51,901 nucleotides of DNA from a bacterium (GTDB lineage Bacteria > Patescibacteriota > Minisyncoccia > Phycocordibacterales > UBA2100). Made by a program: the position numbers and the translations under genes. The stretch covers positions 1-51,901 of the forward strand of contig JAUSJH010000021.1 in the NCBI GenBank assembly GCA_030647655.1, in the 5' to 3' direction. A model generated the notes under the pieces. The model saw nothing but the letters and a program-made list of their open reading frames with translations. It made no database searches and was not told the origin of the DNA. How positions within the stretch are numbered: position 1 is the stretch's first letter; each line of letters begins with the position of its first letter. Below, piece after piece: positions 29,478 through 37,337 of this stretch.

Positions 29478-31184
29478 ATGAGGTCCCGTTTTATTTTCCG
29501 CACAAGGGTTTTGTGCGGACTGTTTATCATCGTGGCGCTATTTCTCATCGTGCGTTTGTATGTTGTGCAGATCGTGCGCGGCGCAGGGTATCAGAGAGAC
29601 GCGACGGCACAATATGTGGCACCAAATCCTGATACGGGAAGCCGCGGCAGTATTCTTTTCCGCGCGAAGAACGATGAGCTCGTTTCGGCAGCTATCATGC
29701 AAACGGGCTGGCGTATCGCGATAAAGCCCGAAGATATAAATGAGCCAGAAAGCGTGTACGAAAAGTTGAACGCGCTTACCCCAATCGATCGTGAGCGTTT
29801 TTTCGTGAATGCAGCGAAAAAAGACGACCCGTATGAAGAGGTCGCTTTTCGTGTGGCCGACGATGTCGGACCTAAAATTCGCGCGCAGAAGATTCCCGGC
29901 GTAATACTCGTGCAGGATCAGTGGCGCTTCTATCCGGCGGGTACCCTCGCGGCACAAACAGTCGGGTTCGTTGGCTTCCGAGGAGCGACCAAAGCGGGGG
30001 TCTATGGGCTCGAGAATGAATGGGAGGAAACCCTCTCGCAAAAGAGAAGTGACCGCTATGTGAATCCGTTTGCGGAGATATTTATGAACATCGAAGCTGT
30101 GGCATCGAACGATCCCTCTGCGCATGAAGGTTCTATCGTGACTTCCATCGAGCCGTCTGTGGAGCAGCAACTTGAAACGACACTCGAGGCTGTGATGAAG
30201 ACATACTCGCCTCGCCTCGCGGGCGGTGTCATCATGGACCCGCATACAGGAGAAATAATCGCCATCGCAGCACATCCCACATTTGATCCCAACGCGTACA
30301 GTATTGTCGAAGACCCGGCTGTATTTTCGAATCCGCTCGTCGAAAATATCTATGAAATGGGTTCCATCATGAAGCCGCTTACGATGGCTGTGGGTATCGA
30401 CAGGGAAGTCGTCACGCCTTCGACCACGTACGACGACACGGGTTGCATCGAGAAAAGCGGCAAAAAGATATGCAATTACGACGGCAAAGCGCGCGGCGTC
30501 GTTTCTATGCAGGAAGTCTTGAATCAGTCATTGAATACCGGCGCGTCGTTCGTCGTGGACAAAATCGGGCACACCATCTTTGGCACCTATGTGAAAGCGC
30601 TCGAGCTCGGGAAAAAGACCGGCGTCGACCTGCCGAACGAAGCGACGGGGCGTATTCAACCAATAGAAAATGGATACGATGTGGATTACGCGAGCGCCTC
30701 CTTCGGACAGGGAATATCTGTTTCTCCGATTGCGATGACGCGCGCGCTTTCGGCACTTGCAAATGGCGGGGTCCTGCCAAGCCCGCACGTCGTAACCGCT
30801 ATCAAATATCAAAGCGGCATTACCCGCACTATCAAACCAGAGGAAGGACCGCGTGTTTTCAGTGCGACATCGACGGATACGGTAACGCGCATGCTCGTAA
30901 CCGTTTTCGACAAGGCGCTCTTGGGCGGAGTACTGAAACAAGAGCATTATTCCATCGCGGCGAAAACGGGCACCGCACAAATCGCGGTTTCCGGCGGGTA
31001 CTCTCCTGATCGCTTCCTCCACTCATTTTTCGGATACTTTCCGGCACACGACCCGAAGTTCATCGTTTTCCTTTTCGCGGTCGAGCCGCACGGCGCCGAA
31101 TTTGCCTCTGCGACGCTCGCACGACCCTTCCTCGAGATTGCGAAGTTCCTCATCAACTACTACAACATCCCACCGGATAGATAA
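29478..31184 (+). CDS. ftsI: Division penicillin-binding protein FtsI (PBP3-type transpeptidase)
   Basis: 568-residue class B PBP. One N-terminal membrane helix (VLCGLFIIVALFLIVRLYVVQ), a dimerisation domain beginning with GSRGSILFRAKNDELVSAA, and a transpeptidase with SIMK (Ser296, Lys299), SLN (351-353) and KTGT (496-499). All three active-site motifs are intact, so the enzyme should be active and bind beta-lactams. Its place behind ftsL and mraZ marks it as the septal enzyme, while mrdA at 12371 serves elongation. No PASTA domain is present. Confidence 0.94.
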   Translation: MRSRFIFRTRVLCGLFIIVALFLIVRLYVVQIVRGAGYQRDATAQYVAPNPDTGSRGSILFRAKNDELVSAAIMQTGWRIAIKPEDINEPESVYEKLNALTPIDRERFFVNAAKKDDPYEEVAFRVADDVGPKIRAQKIPGVILVQDQWRFYPAGTLAAQTVGFVGFRGATKAGVYGLENEWEETLSQKRSDRYVNPFAEIFMNIEAVASNDPSAHEGSIVTSIEPSVEQQLETTLEAVMKTYSPRLAGGVIMDPHTGEIIAIAAHPTFDPNAYSIVEDPAVFSNPLVENIYEMGSIMKPLTMAVGIDREVVTPSTTYDDTGCIEKSGKKICNYDGKARGVVSMQEVLNQSLNTGASFVVDKIGHTIFGTYVKALELGKKTGVDLPNEATGRIQPIENGYDVDYASASFGQGISVSPIAMTRALSALANGGVLPSPHVVTAIKYQSGITRTIKPEEGPRVFSATSTDTVTRMLVTVFDKALLGGVLKQEHYSIAAKTGTAQIAVSGGYSPDRFLHSFFGYFPAHDPKFIVFLFAVEPHGAEFASATLARPFLEIAKFLINYYNIPPDR

Positions 31185-31189
31185 ATAGT

Positions 31190-31528
31190 ATGCAATGCAA
31201 GACATGTAAAGTAATCTCGCGTTTTTCCGGCAAGAAATTCCTCATGCCGCTCCTCGGTCATCGGTATTCGATAATTACTCTCGAGGCAGTGCGAGTGCAC
31301 GTGAGCGACCTCGATCTTGAGATAGGGGGAGGATTGGAAACCCGCGGGTGGACCTCCAATGATATAGATGTGAACGGCACTCGGGCCGATGTGTCGGTGT
31401 TTGCGAAGCGGCTCAAACAAAACGGGATAGAGCATCCGGTCCATTACTGTGGTCCGCATACAGGGCACTCACACGTTCTCTGTGCATTAAATGGCATCAA
31501 GCTGGCGCTCACGGGGAGAGGGTACTAG
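31190..31528 (+). CDS. Small protein resembling a minimal nucleotidyltransferase fold
   Basis: 112 residues, starting 5 bases after ftsI. The segment SDLDLEIGGGLETRGWTSND followed by IDV has the Gly-Gly and the spaced Asp residues seen in the catalytic core of DNA polymerase beta-type nucleotidyltransferases (h-G-G-x-x-x-R-x-S-x-x-D-h-D), but no clear third Asp is visible, and the N-terminal CKTC and the C-terminal His-rich CGPHTGHSHVLCALNG could be a metal site. I report it as hypothetical with this resemblance; it may be a carrier or antitoxin-like protein instead. Confidence 0.6.
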   Translation: MQCKTCKVISRFSGKKFLMPLLGHRYSIITLEAVRVHVSDLDLEIGGGLETRGWTSNDIDVNGTRADVSVFAKRLKQNGIEHPVHYCGPHTGHSHVLCALNGIKLALTGRGY

Positions 31529-31533
31529 TTGAT

Positions 31534-32226
31534 ATGCCAACAGATTACACCTACGCGTACACTCTGCTCGTTTGCTTCTTCACGCTTGTATGGGTAATTT
31601 TATTTATTATACGTAAGGATCTCCGGCGAGAAATGTTCATCATGTCTCTCCTCGCGGCCCCGCTCGGGCCTTTCGGTGATTTTTTCTATCAGCGCGATTA
31701 CTATCTACTTCCCATCCTGAACGGACATTACTGGTGGATATATTCTCTCGCGTGCGGTTTCGTCTATGGCGGTGTAGCGGCGGTGCTCTATGAGACGCTC
31801 TTGAAAGAACATCACCGTATCCAGCGGGGTATCCGTAAAAAACAGGGGAGGCATTATTGGTGGTTTTGGGCCGTCTTTTTAGGCGGCGGTGCCTTCATGT
31901 ATGTGGGCACATTCTTACTGCAGATAAACTCGATTTATGTTTCTTTTTGCGTGATGTTTTTGGGGGCTTTATGGATCGGCTATCAGAGGAAAGATTTGTT
32001 GGTCGAGGCTGTCGGAAGCGGACTTGCTCTCATGGCAGTAACGACAGTTTTCTACCTTGTGCTCCAACTCGTATTTCCCGGGATATTTGAGACTCAATGG
32101 AACATCGCAAGTCTCTCGGGCCTGTTTATTCTCGGGATTCCGGTAGAGGAATACGTATGGGCCTTTATGTGGGGTCTTATCACAGGACCCGCGTATGAGT
32201 ACGTAATGGCTATAAAGATGCGATAA
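31534..32226 (+). CDS. Seven-helix membrane protein with lycopene-cyclase-like domain
   Basis: 230 residues with about seven membrane helices and little soluble sequence. Near the C-terminus GIPVEEYVWAFMWGLITGPAYEY recalls the P-x-E-E motif of the heterodimeric lycopene cyclase family (CrtYc/CrtYd, CarR), and an earlier segment LGPFGDFFYQRDYYLLPIL fits the second half of that repeat. No other carotenoid gene is in the window, so the true reaction is unknown; many CPR genomes carry such a protein alone. Ends 45 bases before tRNA-Glu. Confidence 0.6.
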   Translation: MPTDYTYAYTLLVCFFTLVWVILFIIRKDLRREMFIMSLLAAPLGPFGDFFYQRDYYLLPILNGHYWWIYSLACGFVYGGVAAVLYETLLKEHHRIQRGIRKKQGRHYWWFWAVFLGGGAFMYVGTFLLQINSIYVSFCVMFLGALWIGYQRKDLLVEAVGSGLALMAVTTVFYLVLQLVFPGIFETQWNIASLSGLFILGIPVEEYVWAFMWGLITGPAYEYVMAIKMR

Positions 32227-32271
32227 ACACTTCCGTTTTGTCTTAATTTGAAATACAATCGCCCAGTGTGC

Positions 32272-32343
32272 GGCTCCATCGTCTAACGGTTAGGACGGAA
32301 GCTTCTCAAGCTTCAAATCGGGGTTCGATTCCCCGTGGAGTCA
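32272..32343 (+). tRNA. tRNA-Glu (anticodon CTC)
   Basis: Acceptor GGCTCCA with TGGAGTC, D arm TCTAACGGTTAGGA, anticodon stem GAAGC/GCTTC with loop TTCTCAA (anticodon CTC), T arm CGGGG-TTCGATT-CCCCG. TACAAT at 32254-32259 is its -10. CCA is not encoded. Its last 18 bases recur exactly 141 bp downstream. Confidence 0.93.
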
Positions 32344-32371
32344 AAATTTTGGCGCAGCCGAATATTTGGCC

Positions 32372-33013
32372 CTACAGCGAAGTGATACACTTCGCGTGGG
32401 GAATTGAACCGCGGGCCGCAGGGCTCGAAGAGAGCCCGAAGGTTTCGAGCGTGCCAACGCGAGAGGCGATTCCCCGTGGAGTCACAATGTAGAATTTCGG
32501 CAGGAGTGAGCGAAAAACTCCCGCGCGCATAAGCTCAAACGCTCCCAACAAGGAAGCGGTGTAAACGATGTCGCCCGTGAGCATATTGCGTAGAAATGGA
32601 ATACCGAGTTCGTACGAATACAAAAGACCGAAAATACTCTTTTCGTACCACGGCGAGAAAAGCCACACCGCGGCATTTGTAATAAGGAAGAAAAATAGTG
32701 ATGACGCAATGACCGAAAGAAAGACAGGGAGAACTCCGCTATATTTCCTACTCATCCAGCTCCAGCATCCGATGAGGGCAAAAGAGCCGTACACGCTCGC
32801 CATGATTTTCCAATCATAAAAACCGATGAACATATCTGACAAGAACAGCGCACAGAGAGGAAGAAGCATAGACCATCGCTTGCCGAGATAGATGCTGCCC
32901 GCGAAAGCAATCGCGGTTATAGGCGTCGCGTTGGGGAGATGCGGCAGTAAACGTACCATGATGCCAAAGCAAACGAGCGCACCCGCCGCGAGCAAGATGT
33001 GGTTGCGCCGCAT
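32372..33013 (-). CDS. DUF6580-like membrane protein (possible ECF-type substrate-binding component), C-terminus derived from an inserted element
   Basis: 213 residues, about five or six membrane helices in the first 175. PHLPNATPITAIAFAGSIYL and LPLCALFLSDMFIGFYDW resemble DUF6580 proteins, which look like the S components of ECF vitamin transporters. The last 37 residues (from about TPRGIASRVGTLETFGLSSS on) are coded by the antisense strand of the 78-nt element E2 and the tRNA-Glu 3'-end copy, so the original C-terminus has been replaced. It follows the DUF4430 gene by 3 bases and lies downstream of the B12-dependent reductase. Transport of a cobalamin compound is an inference. Confidence 0.7.
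   Translation of the reverse strand: MRRNHILLAAGALVCFGIMVRLLPHLPNATPITAIAFAGSIYLGKRWSMLLPLCALFLSDMFIGFYDWKIMASVYGSFALIGCWSWMSRKYSGVLPVFLSVIASSLFFFLITNAAVWLFSPWYEKSIFGLLYSYELGIPFLRNMLTGDIVYTASLLGAFELMRAGVFRSLLPKFYIVTPRGIASRVGTLETFGLSSSPAARGSIPHAKCITSL
32377..32395. repeat. 8-bp hairpin before element E2
   Basis: GCGAAGTG-ATA-CACTTCGC, perfect 8-bp stem, ending 2 bases before the left arm of E2. Confidence 0.6.
32398..32475 (+). ncRNA. 78-nt structured element behind tRNA-Glu, copy E2
   Basis: Outer stem GGGGAATTG (32398-32406) with CGATTCCCC (32467-32475); P2 GGGCTC/GAGCCC (32421-32426, 32432-32437) with loop GAAGA; P3 GCGT/ACGC with a 4-nt loop; AACC near 32406-32410 can pair with GGTT near 32441. 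Same length and same unpaired islands as E1 at 21696-21773. Relative to E1, P2 shows C-G to G-C and G-C to C-G changes, P3 shows A-T to G-C and C-G to T-A, and the outer stem G-C to A-T, all keeping pairs. Confidence 0.6.
32467..32484 (+). repeat. Copy of the tRNA-Glu 3' end
   Basis: CGATTCCCCGTGGAGTCA, identical to 32326-32343 and displaced by 141 bp, the same displacement as at tRNA-Ala(GGC). Confidence 0.85.
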
Positions 33014-33016
33014 AGG

Positions 33017-33451
33017 CTAGAATGTAGATTCGCCAAAGTACCACTCGACGGAATCACCACCCTTCAAAACGTACGCATCCGCACCAATTTGAGGCATAAC
33101 CCCGTTCACTTTGTACTGCCAATATTTCTTATCAGTACCATTTTTATTCCCATGCATCCCGTCAACCAACGTGCCCAGTCCCGAATACTCTTTCGTAGAA
33201 AGCTGAAGCTGTGAATCTCCTGTATTCATTGTCTGCAGTATTCCAAGCACCGTGGCGTTCTCTGATATTGGCACGGATTTGTTCGTATACAGACCCTCAA
33301 TCGTGATAGATACGGTACCTGTCTGCGTAACTTCCTGCCGCGCAGAGCTAGCCGGTGATGTTGTTTTGCCCGTGTATGCAAATAATCCCGCGACAAAAGC
33401 GAGGAGCAACAATCCAATTCCTATTATCTGCCAAGTTCGTTTTGAGCTCAT
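33017..33451 (-). CDS. Exported DUF4430 (transcobalamin-like) protein
   Basis: 144 residues. An N-terminal membrane anchor (IIGIGLLLLAFVAGLFAYTG, residues 9-28) leaves a domain of about 100 residues outside. The domain ends with KYWQYKVNGVMPQIGADAYV and LKGGDSVEWYFGE, the signature of DUF4430, a fold related to the C-terminal domain of transcobalamin and intrinsic factor. In other bacteria such proteins are often found with ECF-type transporter components and cobalamin regulation. Here it sits between a cobalamin-dependent reductase (67 bases upstream) and a membrane protein (3 bases downstream), which fits a role in capturing cobalamin. Confidence 0.85.
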   Translation of the reverse strand: MSSKRTWQIIGIGLLLLAFVAGLFAYTGKTTSPASSARQEVTQTGTVSITIEGLYTNKSVPISENATVLGILQTMNTGDSQLQLSTKEYSGLGTLVDGMHGNKNGTDKKYWQYKVNGVMPQIGADAYVLKGGDSVEWYFGESTF

Positions 33452-33518
33452 ATCGTCCGTATCTGATTACGAATATAACGGTGGTGTTCCATCGTCTCCA
33501 TTCCTCATGTATAGCATA

Positions 33519-35861
33519 TTACGACGAGGAAACCGCTTCGCCTGAAGGCACCGCGACATCAATGTCACAGACGCCGCCAACACACGCGAGTTCTTTTCTC
33601 TGCTCGGTTTCGTCTGAGTGTTCATAGGTGACAAGTTTGCTGTAATCGATGCGTGGGAAACTTGCAGCGAGTTCCTCATATCTTTTTTTGTCTATTGTCT
33701 CGTATGGTGCGAGACGATATACATGGTCAAAGCGCGGCAGGAAAGATAGCCCGCCGATTATATCCCAGTTTTTTTGTATCCAATCTACGACACCAATCCA
33801 CTCATCCTCGCCGACCGAAATAGTCGCGGAAGGATTATGCTCCGTGTAATTGAGCTTCACAATTTTCCAATATTCCAACTGTTCAATGGAAGTCACATCG
33901 TCTTTGAACACTTCGCTATCAGGTGCCTCTACGGGAAATTCCAAGACGTAGGTACTTGCACTACCATCCGATTGACCGACTTCCGGATGATGCGGGACAC
34001 CTTGGTCCTTGAGCATCTGGAAAAGCGAGTCGGTTGCAGAGATGCGCACTCTACGGATATAGTATTTCGCGTGACGCGGATGAATACCCGAGGAGCAGTT
34101 GAATGTTTGAGAGACGGTTCCGGAAGGTTTGACCGCCGTGACGGACATCGAAGGTTTGATGCCGAAACGTTTTGCATACGATGCATTGGCTTTGATCGCT
34201 TCATCACGCATAGCGCGTAGAGTTTCCGGTTTACGTGCTTCCGCGCTGTCCCACTGGCCTGTGACTGATACGCCGAGCAGTCTCTCTTCCTCGCAGTGTT
34301 TTTTCCATGCTTTCGAAATATAGCGGAAATTGGTGAGCATCGATTGGTATGTACCCAAAAGCGCGGCGAGCCGCGCCTTGCGCACAAGAGTCTCGTGCGT
34401 GTCCTCCGCGCGAGCGATAACCTCGGAAAGGTTGCAGAATTGCTTGGATTGCAAGATAATCTCGCCGCACGGGTTTGTCCCTATAGGGCCTTGCACAACG
34501 CCATCTTCATCAATAAAACCGGCTCTTTTGAAGTATTTAGCGCGTCGTTTTGGGAGAGAGTTCCGTAGTGCGCCGCGATTAAAAATGCCGCGCTCACCCG
34601 AACCGCTCTTCATAAGCGCCGCCCACTCTTCTATGAGTTCCGTATTGGAAGGCTTCGCCTCATACACTGCCGAATTGTTGGCTACAGAACGATGCGGCTC
34701 GGTGAGGAAGAATTGCCCTTTCTTTGCATCGCGTAATTCGGCGTCATCAAGATCGGAGAGGCTGATCATGGCTGTGCGACGCACGCCACCCGAGACAACG
34801 CATTCGCCGATCTTACAAATGATGTCGTGCACATCAATGCTCCGGAGCCGCCTTCCTTGCCGCCGCAATATTTTTTCGCGAGCGAACGCGAGAAGCGAAC
34901 GCAGTGGTTCCGGACCTGATGCCTTACCACCCATAGTCTTGAGCCGCGCGCCGGCGGGACGGATGAGAGAAAAATCAAATTCAATATCATAACCCTTGTA
35001 CCAAGTTTGAAGTCCGAGTGTTAGCGCATCACACCAACCTTCTTTTGAATCCTTTATGACATGTGTCGGCGACTTCTTCTTTGTCTGTTTTTTGATCTGA
35101 GGCAGTTGTTCTATATTTTGGCTCTCGACAGCAAATCCCACGCCGCATCCCTGCATTGAAAGATACATAATCTCGGCAAGATCTCCGATCTTTGTCGGAG
35201 CAATGAATGAGCAGTTGTATGCACAGGTATTGCATCTGCGTGCAGGCTCTCCGGCAAACTGCATCAGCCGCATCGAAGGCATCACTTCCTGCCGTAGGAT
35301 CGCATCACGTAGCTCGGAATATTCTTCCGCGGCGAGTTTGTCGCCCACGTTCTCTTTCATGAACTCCATATAACGATCGACAGTTTCTATCCACGTCTCA
35401 CGTCTGTTTTCTCCTACCTTCCAACGCGCATAGGTCCTCAAGTAAACAAATTCGCCGAGCAGATTACCTTCGAAATATTTCTTGCTCTCCTCGGCAAGCG
35501 CGCGGATGTGTTCCGGAACGTCTCCCCGCATTTCCCGAATGCGAGTGCGCTCGGCTCGATAGAGAATGTAGGCTTTGGCTGTTGCGGGAAATTTGTGCAA
35601 CATCAATTCTGCCTCAACCATGTCTTGCACGCCTTCGACCGTTGGGACAAACGAAGTGTCCGACTGTTTTTGTGCAAGCAATTTATTGGAAATAGTATCA
35701 GCTATTTTTTCCGCGGCACCGTCTTTAAATTCATCGGACGCTCGCATTGCCTTTTTTACTGCAAGGATGATTTTATTTGCGTCAAAAGGAACGACAGAAC
35801 CACCCCGCTTTCTTATTGCGAATAGTTGTGTCGGGCCGTTGACGACGTGACTACTTTTCAT
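33519..35861 (-). CDS. nrdJ: Adenosylcobalamin-dependent ribonucleoside-triphosphate reductase (class II, monomeric type)
   Basis: 780 residues. An ATP-cone domain (about 10-100) is followed by the ten-stranded reductase barrel. GTNPCGEI with Cys465 is the family active-site motif, RRCNTCAYNCSF near 208-219 carries another conserved cysteine, and the C-terminal pair Cys760/Cys765 in ACVGGVC is the thiol shuttle that takes electrons from thioredoxin. The layout is that of the Lactobacillus-type triphosphate reductase. The enzyme makes dNTPs with adenosylcobalamin as radical source and so needs imported B12. The promoter region has TATAAT at 35896-35901 (minus strand). Heads nrdJ-DUF4430-DUF6580. 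Confidence 0.95.
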   Translation of the reverse strand: MKSSHVVNGPTQLFAIRKRGGSVVPFDANKIILAVKKAMRASDEFKDGAAEKIADTISNKLLAQKQSDTSFVPTVEGVQDMVEAELMLHKFPATAKAYILYRAERTRIREMRGDVPEHIRALAEESKKYFEGNLLGEFVYLRTYARWKVGENRRETWIETVDRYMEFMKENVGDKLAAEEYSELRDAILRQEVMPSMRLMQFAGEPARRCNTCAYNCSFIAPTKIGDLAEIMYLSMQGCGVGFAVESQNIEQLPQIKKQTKKKSPTHVIKDSKEGWCDALTLGLQTWYKGYDIEFDFSLIRPAGARLKTMGGKASGPEPLRSLLAFAREKILRRQGRRLRSIDVHDIICKIGECVVSGGVRRTAMISLSDLDDAELRDAKKGQFFLTEPHRSVANNSAVYEAKPSNTELIEEWAALMKSGSGERGIFNRGALRNSLPKRRAKYFKRAGFIDEDGVVQGPIGTNPCGEIILQSKQFCNLSEVIARAEDTHETLVRKARLAALLGTYQSMLTNFRYISKAWKKHCEEERLLGVSVTGQWDSAEARKPETLRAMRDEAIKANASYAKRFGIKPSMSVTAVKPSGTVSQTFNCSSGIHPRHAKYYIRRVRISATDSLFQMLKDQGVPHHPEVGQSDGSASTYVLEFPVEAPDSEVFKDDVTSIEQLEYWKIVKLNYTEHNPSATISVGEDEWIGVVDWIQKNWDIIGGLSFLPRFDHVYRLAPYETIDKKRYEELAASFPRIDYSKLVTYEHSDETEQRKELACVGGVCDIDVAVPSGEAVSSS

Positions 35862-36053
35862 GGCATACGAGCGTTAGATTAATAATGGTCAATAGATTAT
35901 AGTATAGATGAATGTCTGGAAGTATAGAAAAACTGGGGAAAAGCGGCCGTCTCGGGTTCCACGCACAGTTTCCTGCGAAGAAAGGCCTTATACCAAGCGT
36001 TTTAATTGGAATATAAGAGAGTACTGTCCGAATAGGCCGTGTACAATGCATGA

Positions 36054-36521
36054 ATGCACTACCTACACACCATGGTACGGGTTGAAAACCTCGAACGGGC
36101 TTTGGATTTTTATTGCGGGAAGCTTGGGCTGGAGGAAGTTTACCGTCATAGCAACGAGAAGGGGAGATTTACAAACGTTTTCCTCAAAGCGCCCGGCGAT
36201 AGTGTCGGCGAGGCGCCAGCAGAGAAAAAGATGGGCATGAGCGGTTCCGTTGCACCTGTACTCGAACTCACGTACAACTGGGACGCGGAGAAATATGCGG
36301 GTGGGCGCAATTTTGGACACCTCGCGTACGCTGTGGAAAATATCTACGACTACTGCAAAAATTTGATGGAGAAAGGCATCATCATCAATCGTCCGCCGCG
36401 CGACGGGCGCATGGCTTTTATCCGCTCGCCGGATGGTATTTCAATCGAACTTTTGCAAATAGGCAACGCACTTGCGCCGCAGGAACCGTGGAAATCTATG
36501 CCGAGCACGGGCACTTGGTAG
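36054..36521 (+). CDS. gloA: Lactoylglutathione lyase (glyoxalase I)
   Basis: 155 residues of the vicinal-oxygen-chelate fold. [20 protein letters not shown] at the start holds the first metal-binding His, [11 protein letters not shown] with FGHLAYAV in the middle gives Glu and His, and [12 protein letters not shown] the last Glu. The enzyme isomerises the hemithioacetal of methylglyoxal with glutathione or another thiol. The start at 36054 is the normal family start. The 190 bases upstream, shared with divergent nrdJ, show no further gene. Confidence 0.92.
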   Translation: MHYLHTMVRVENLERALDFYCGKLGLEEVYRHSNEKGRFTNVFLKAPGDSVGEAPAEKKMGMSGSVAPVLELTYNWDAEKYAGGRNFGHLAYAVENIYDYCKNLMEKGIIINRPPRDGRMAFIRSPDGISIELLQIGNALAPQEPWKSMPSTGTW

Positions 36522-36551
36522 AAAAAGCCCAATGGCGTAGAGTCTCTGTGT

Positions 36552-37325
36552 ATGTACAAACGTATCGTTGTGAAAGTGGGGACAAAAGTCCTTTCGAAGA
36601 AGGATGGAAGCATTGATACCAAGATCGTCCGACACGTCGTCGAACAGATTTCCGCGTTAAAGAAAAAAGGAATACAGGTTATTTTAGTAACTTCCGGTGC
36701 GGTGGGCACGGGAAGAGCTCTTCTTTCAGCCAAGGATAGCGGATACGTTCCGCAAAAGCAGATGTTTGCGGCAGTAGGGCAGGTGAAGCTTATGAGTATG
36801 TATGCTGAGCTTTTTGTAAAACGTGGGTATCTGTGCGCGCAGGTGTTGGCGACCAAAGAAGATTTTCGCGACCGCGAGCATTATGTGAATATGAAGAATT
36901 GTTTTGAGAAATTGTTGCACGAGAGTGTCGTGCCGATCGTCAACGAAAATGACGTGGTTGCGATTGCCGAACTTGTTTTTACCGATAACGACGAGCTCGT
37001 CGGACTCGTCGCGGCGCAGTTGCATGTCGACGCGGTGATTATCCTCACTGGCGTTGACGGGGTTTTGGCCGATGGCCGGACGGTCGCTCTTGTCAATTCT
37101 AAGAACGCCGCGGGTGTAAGAAAATATATTACTGCGGAAAAATCTACCGGCGGACGCGGAGGAATGCACACCAAATTCAATGTTGCGCTCAAGCTAGCGA
37201 AGCGAGGAATTACCACCTACATCGTGAATGGAAAGAAACGAAACGTACTTGTTGATGTTGTAGCTGGGAAACGTCTCGGTACAAAGTTCTTTCCGCGCAG
37301 TAAAGCCATACAGCGTAAACGATGA
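36552..37325 (+). CDS. proB: Glutamate 5-kinase, short form without PUA domain
   Basis: 257 residues of the amino-acid kinase fold. VVKVGTKVLSKKDGSI near 5-20 binds ATP phosphate, VTSGAVGTGRALL and VPIVNENDVVAIAEL are substrate-site blocks, and TGGRGGMHTKFNVALKLAKRG near 210-230 closes the active site. The C-terminal PUA domain of the long form is missing. It makes glutamyl-5-phosphate for proline, but proA and proC are not in the window. TAGAGT 8 bases before the ATG fits a leaderless start. Confidence 0.92.
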   Translation: MYKRIVVKVGTKVLSKKDGSIDTKIVRHVVEQISALKKKGIQVILVTSGAVGTGRALLSAKDSGYVPQKQMFAAVGQVKLMSMYAELFVKRGYLCAQVLATKEDFRDREHYVNMKNCFEKLLHESVVPIVNENDVVAIAELVFTDNDELVGLVAAQLHVDAVIILTGVDGVLADGRTVALVNSKNAAGVRKYITAEKSTGGRGGMHTKFNVALKLAKRGITTYIVNGKKRNVLVDVVAGKRLGTKFFPRSKAIQRKR

Positions 37326-37337
37326 TATCCTACAGCC

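Noticed and set aside
32239-32259. TTGTCT as -35 of tRNA-Glu
   Set aside because: Only 10 bp from TACAAT; TTCCGT at 32231-32236 has the proper 17-bp spacing.
35862-36053. Cobalamin riboswitch before nrdJ
   Set aside because: Some GC-rich pieces recall a B12 box, but the order and the conserved GCCACTG-type core are missing.
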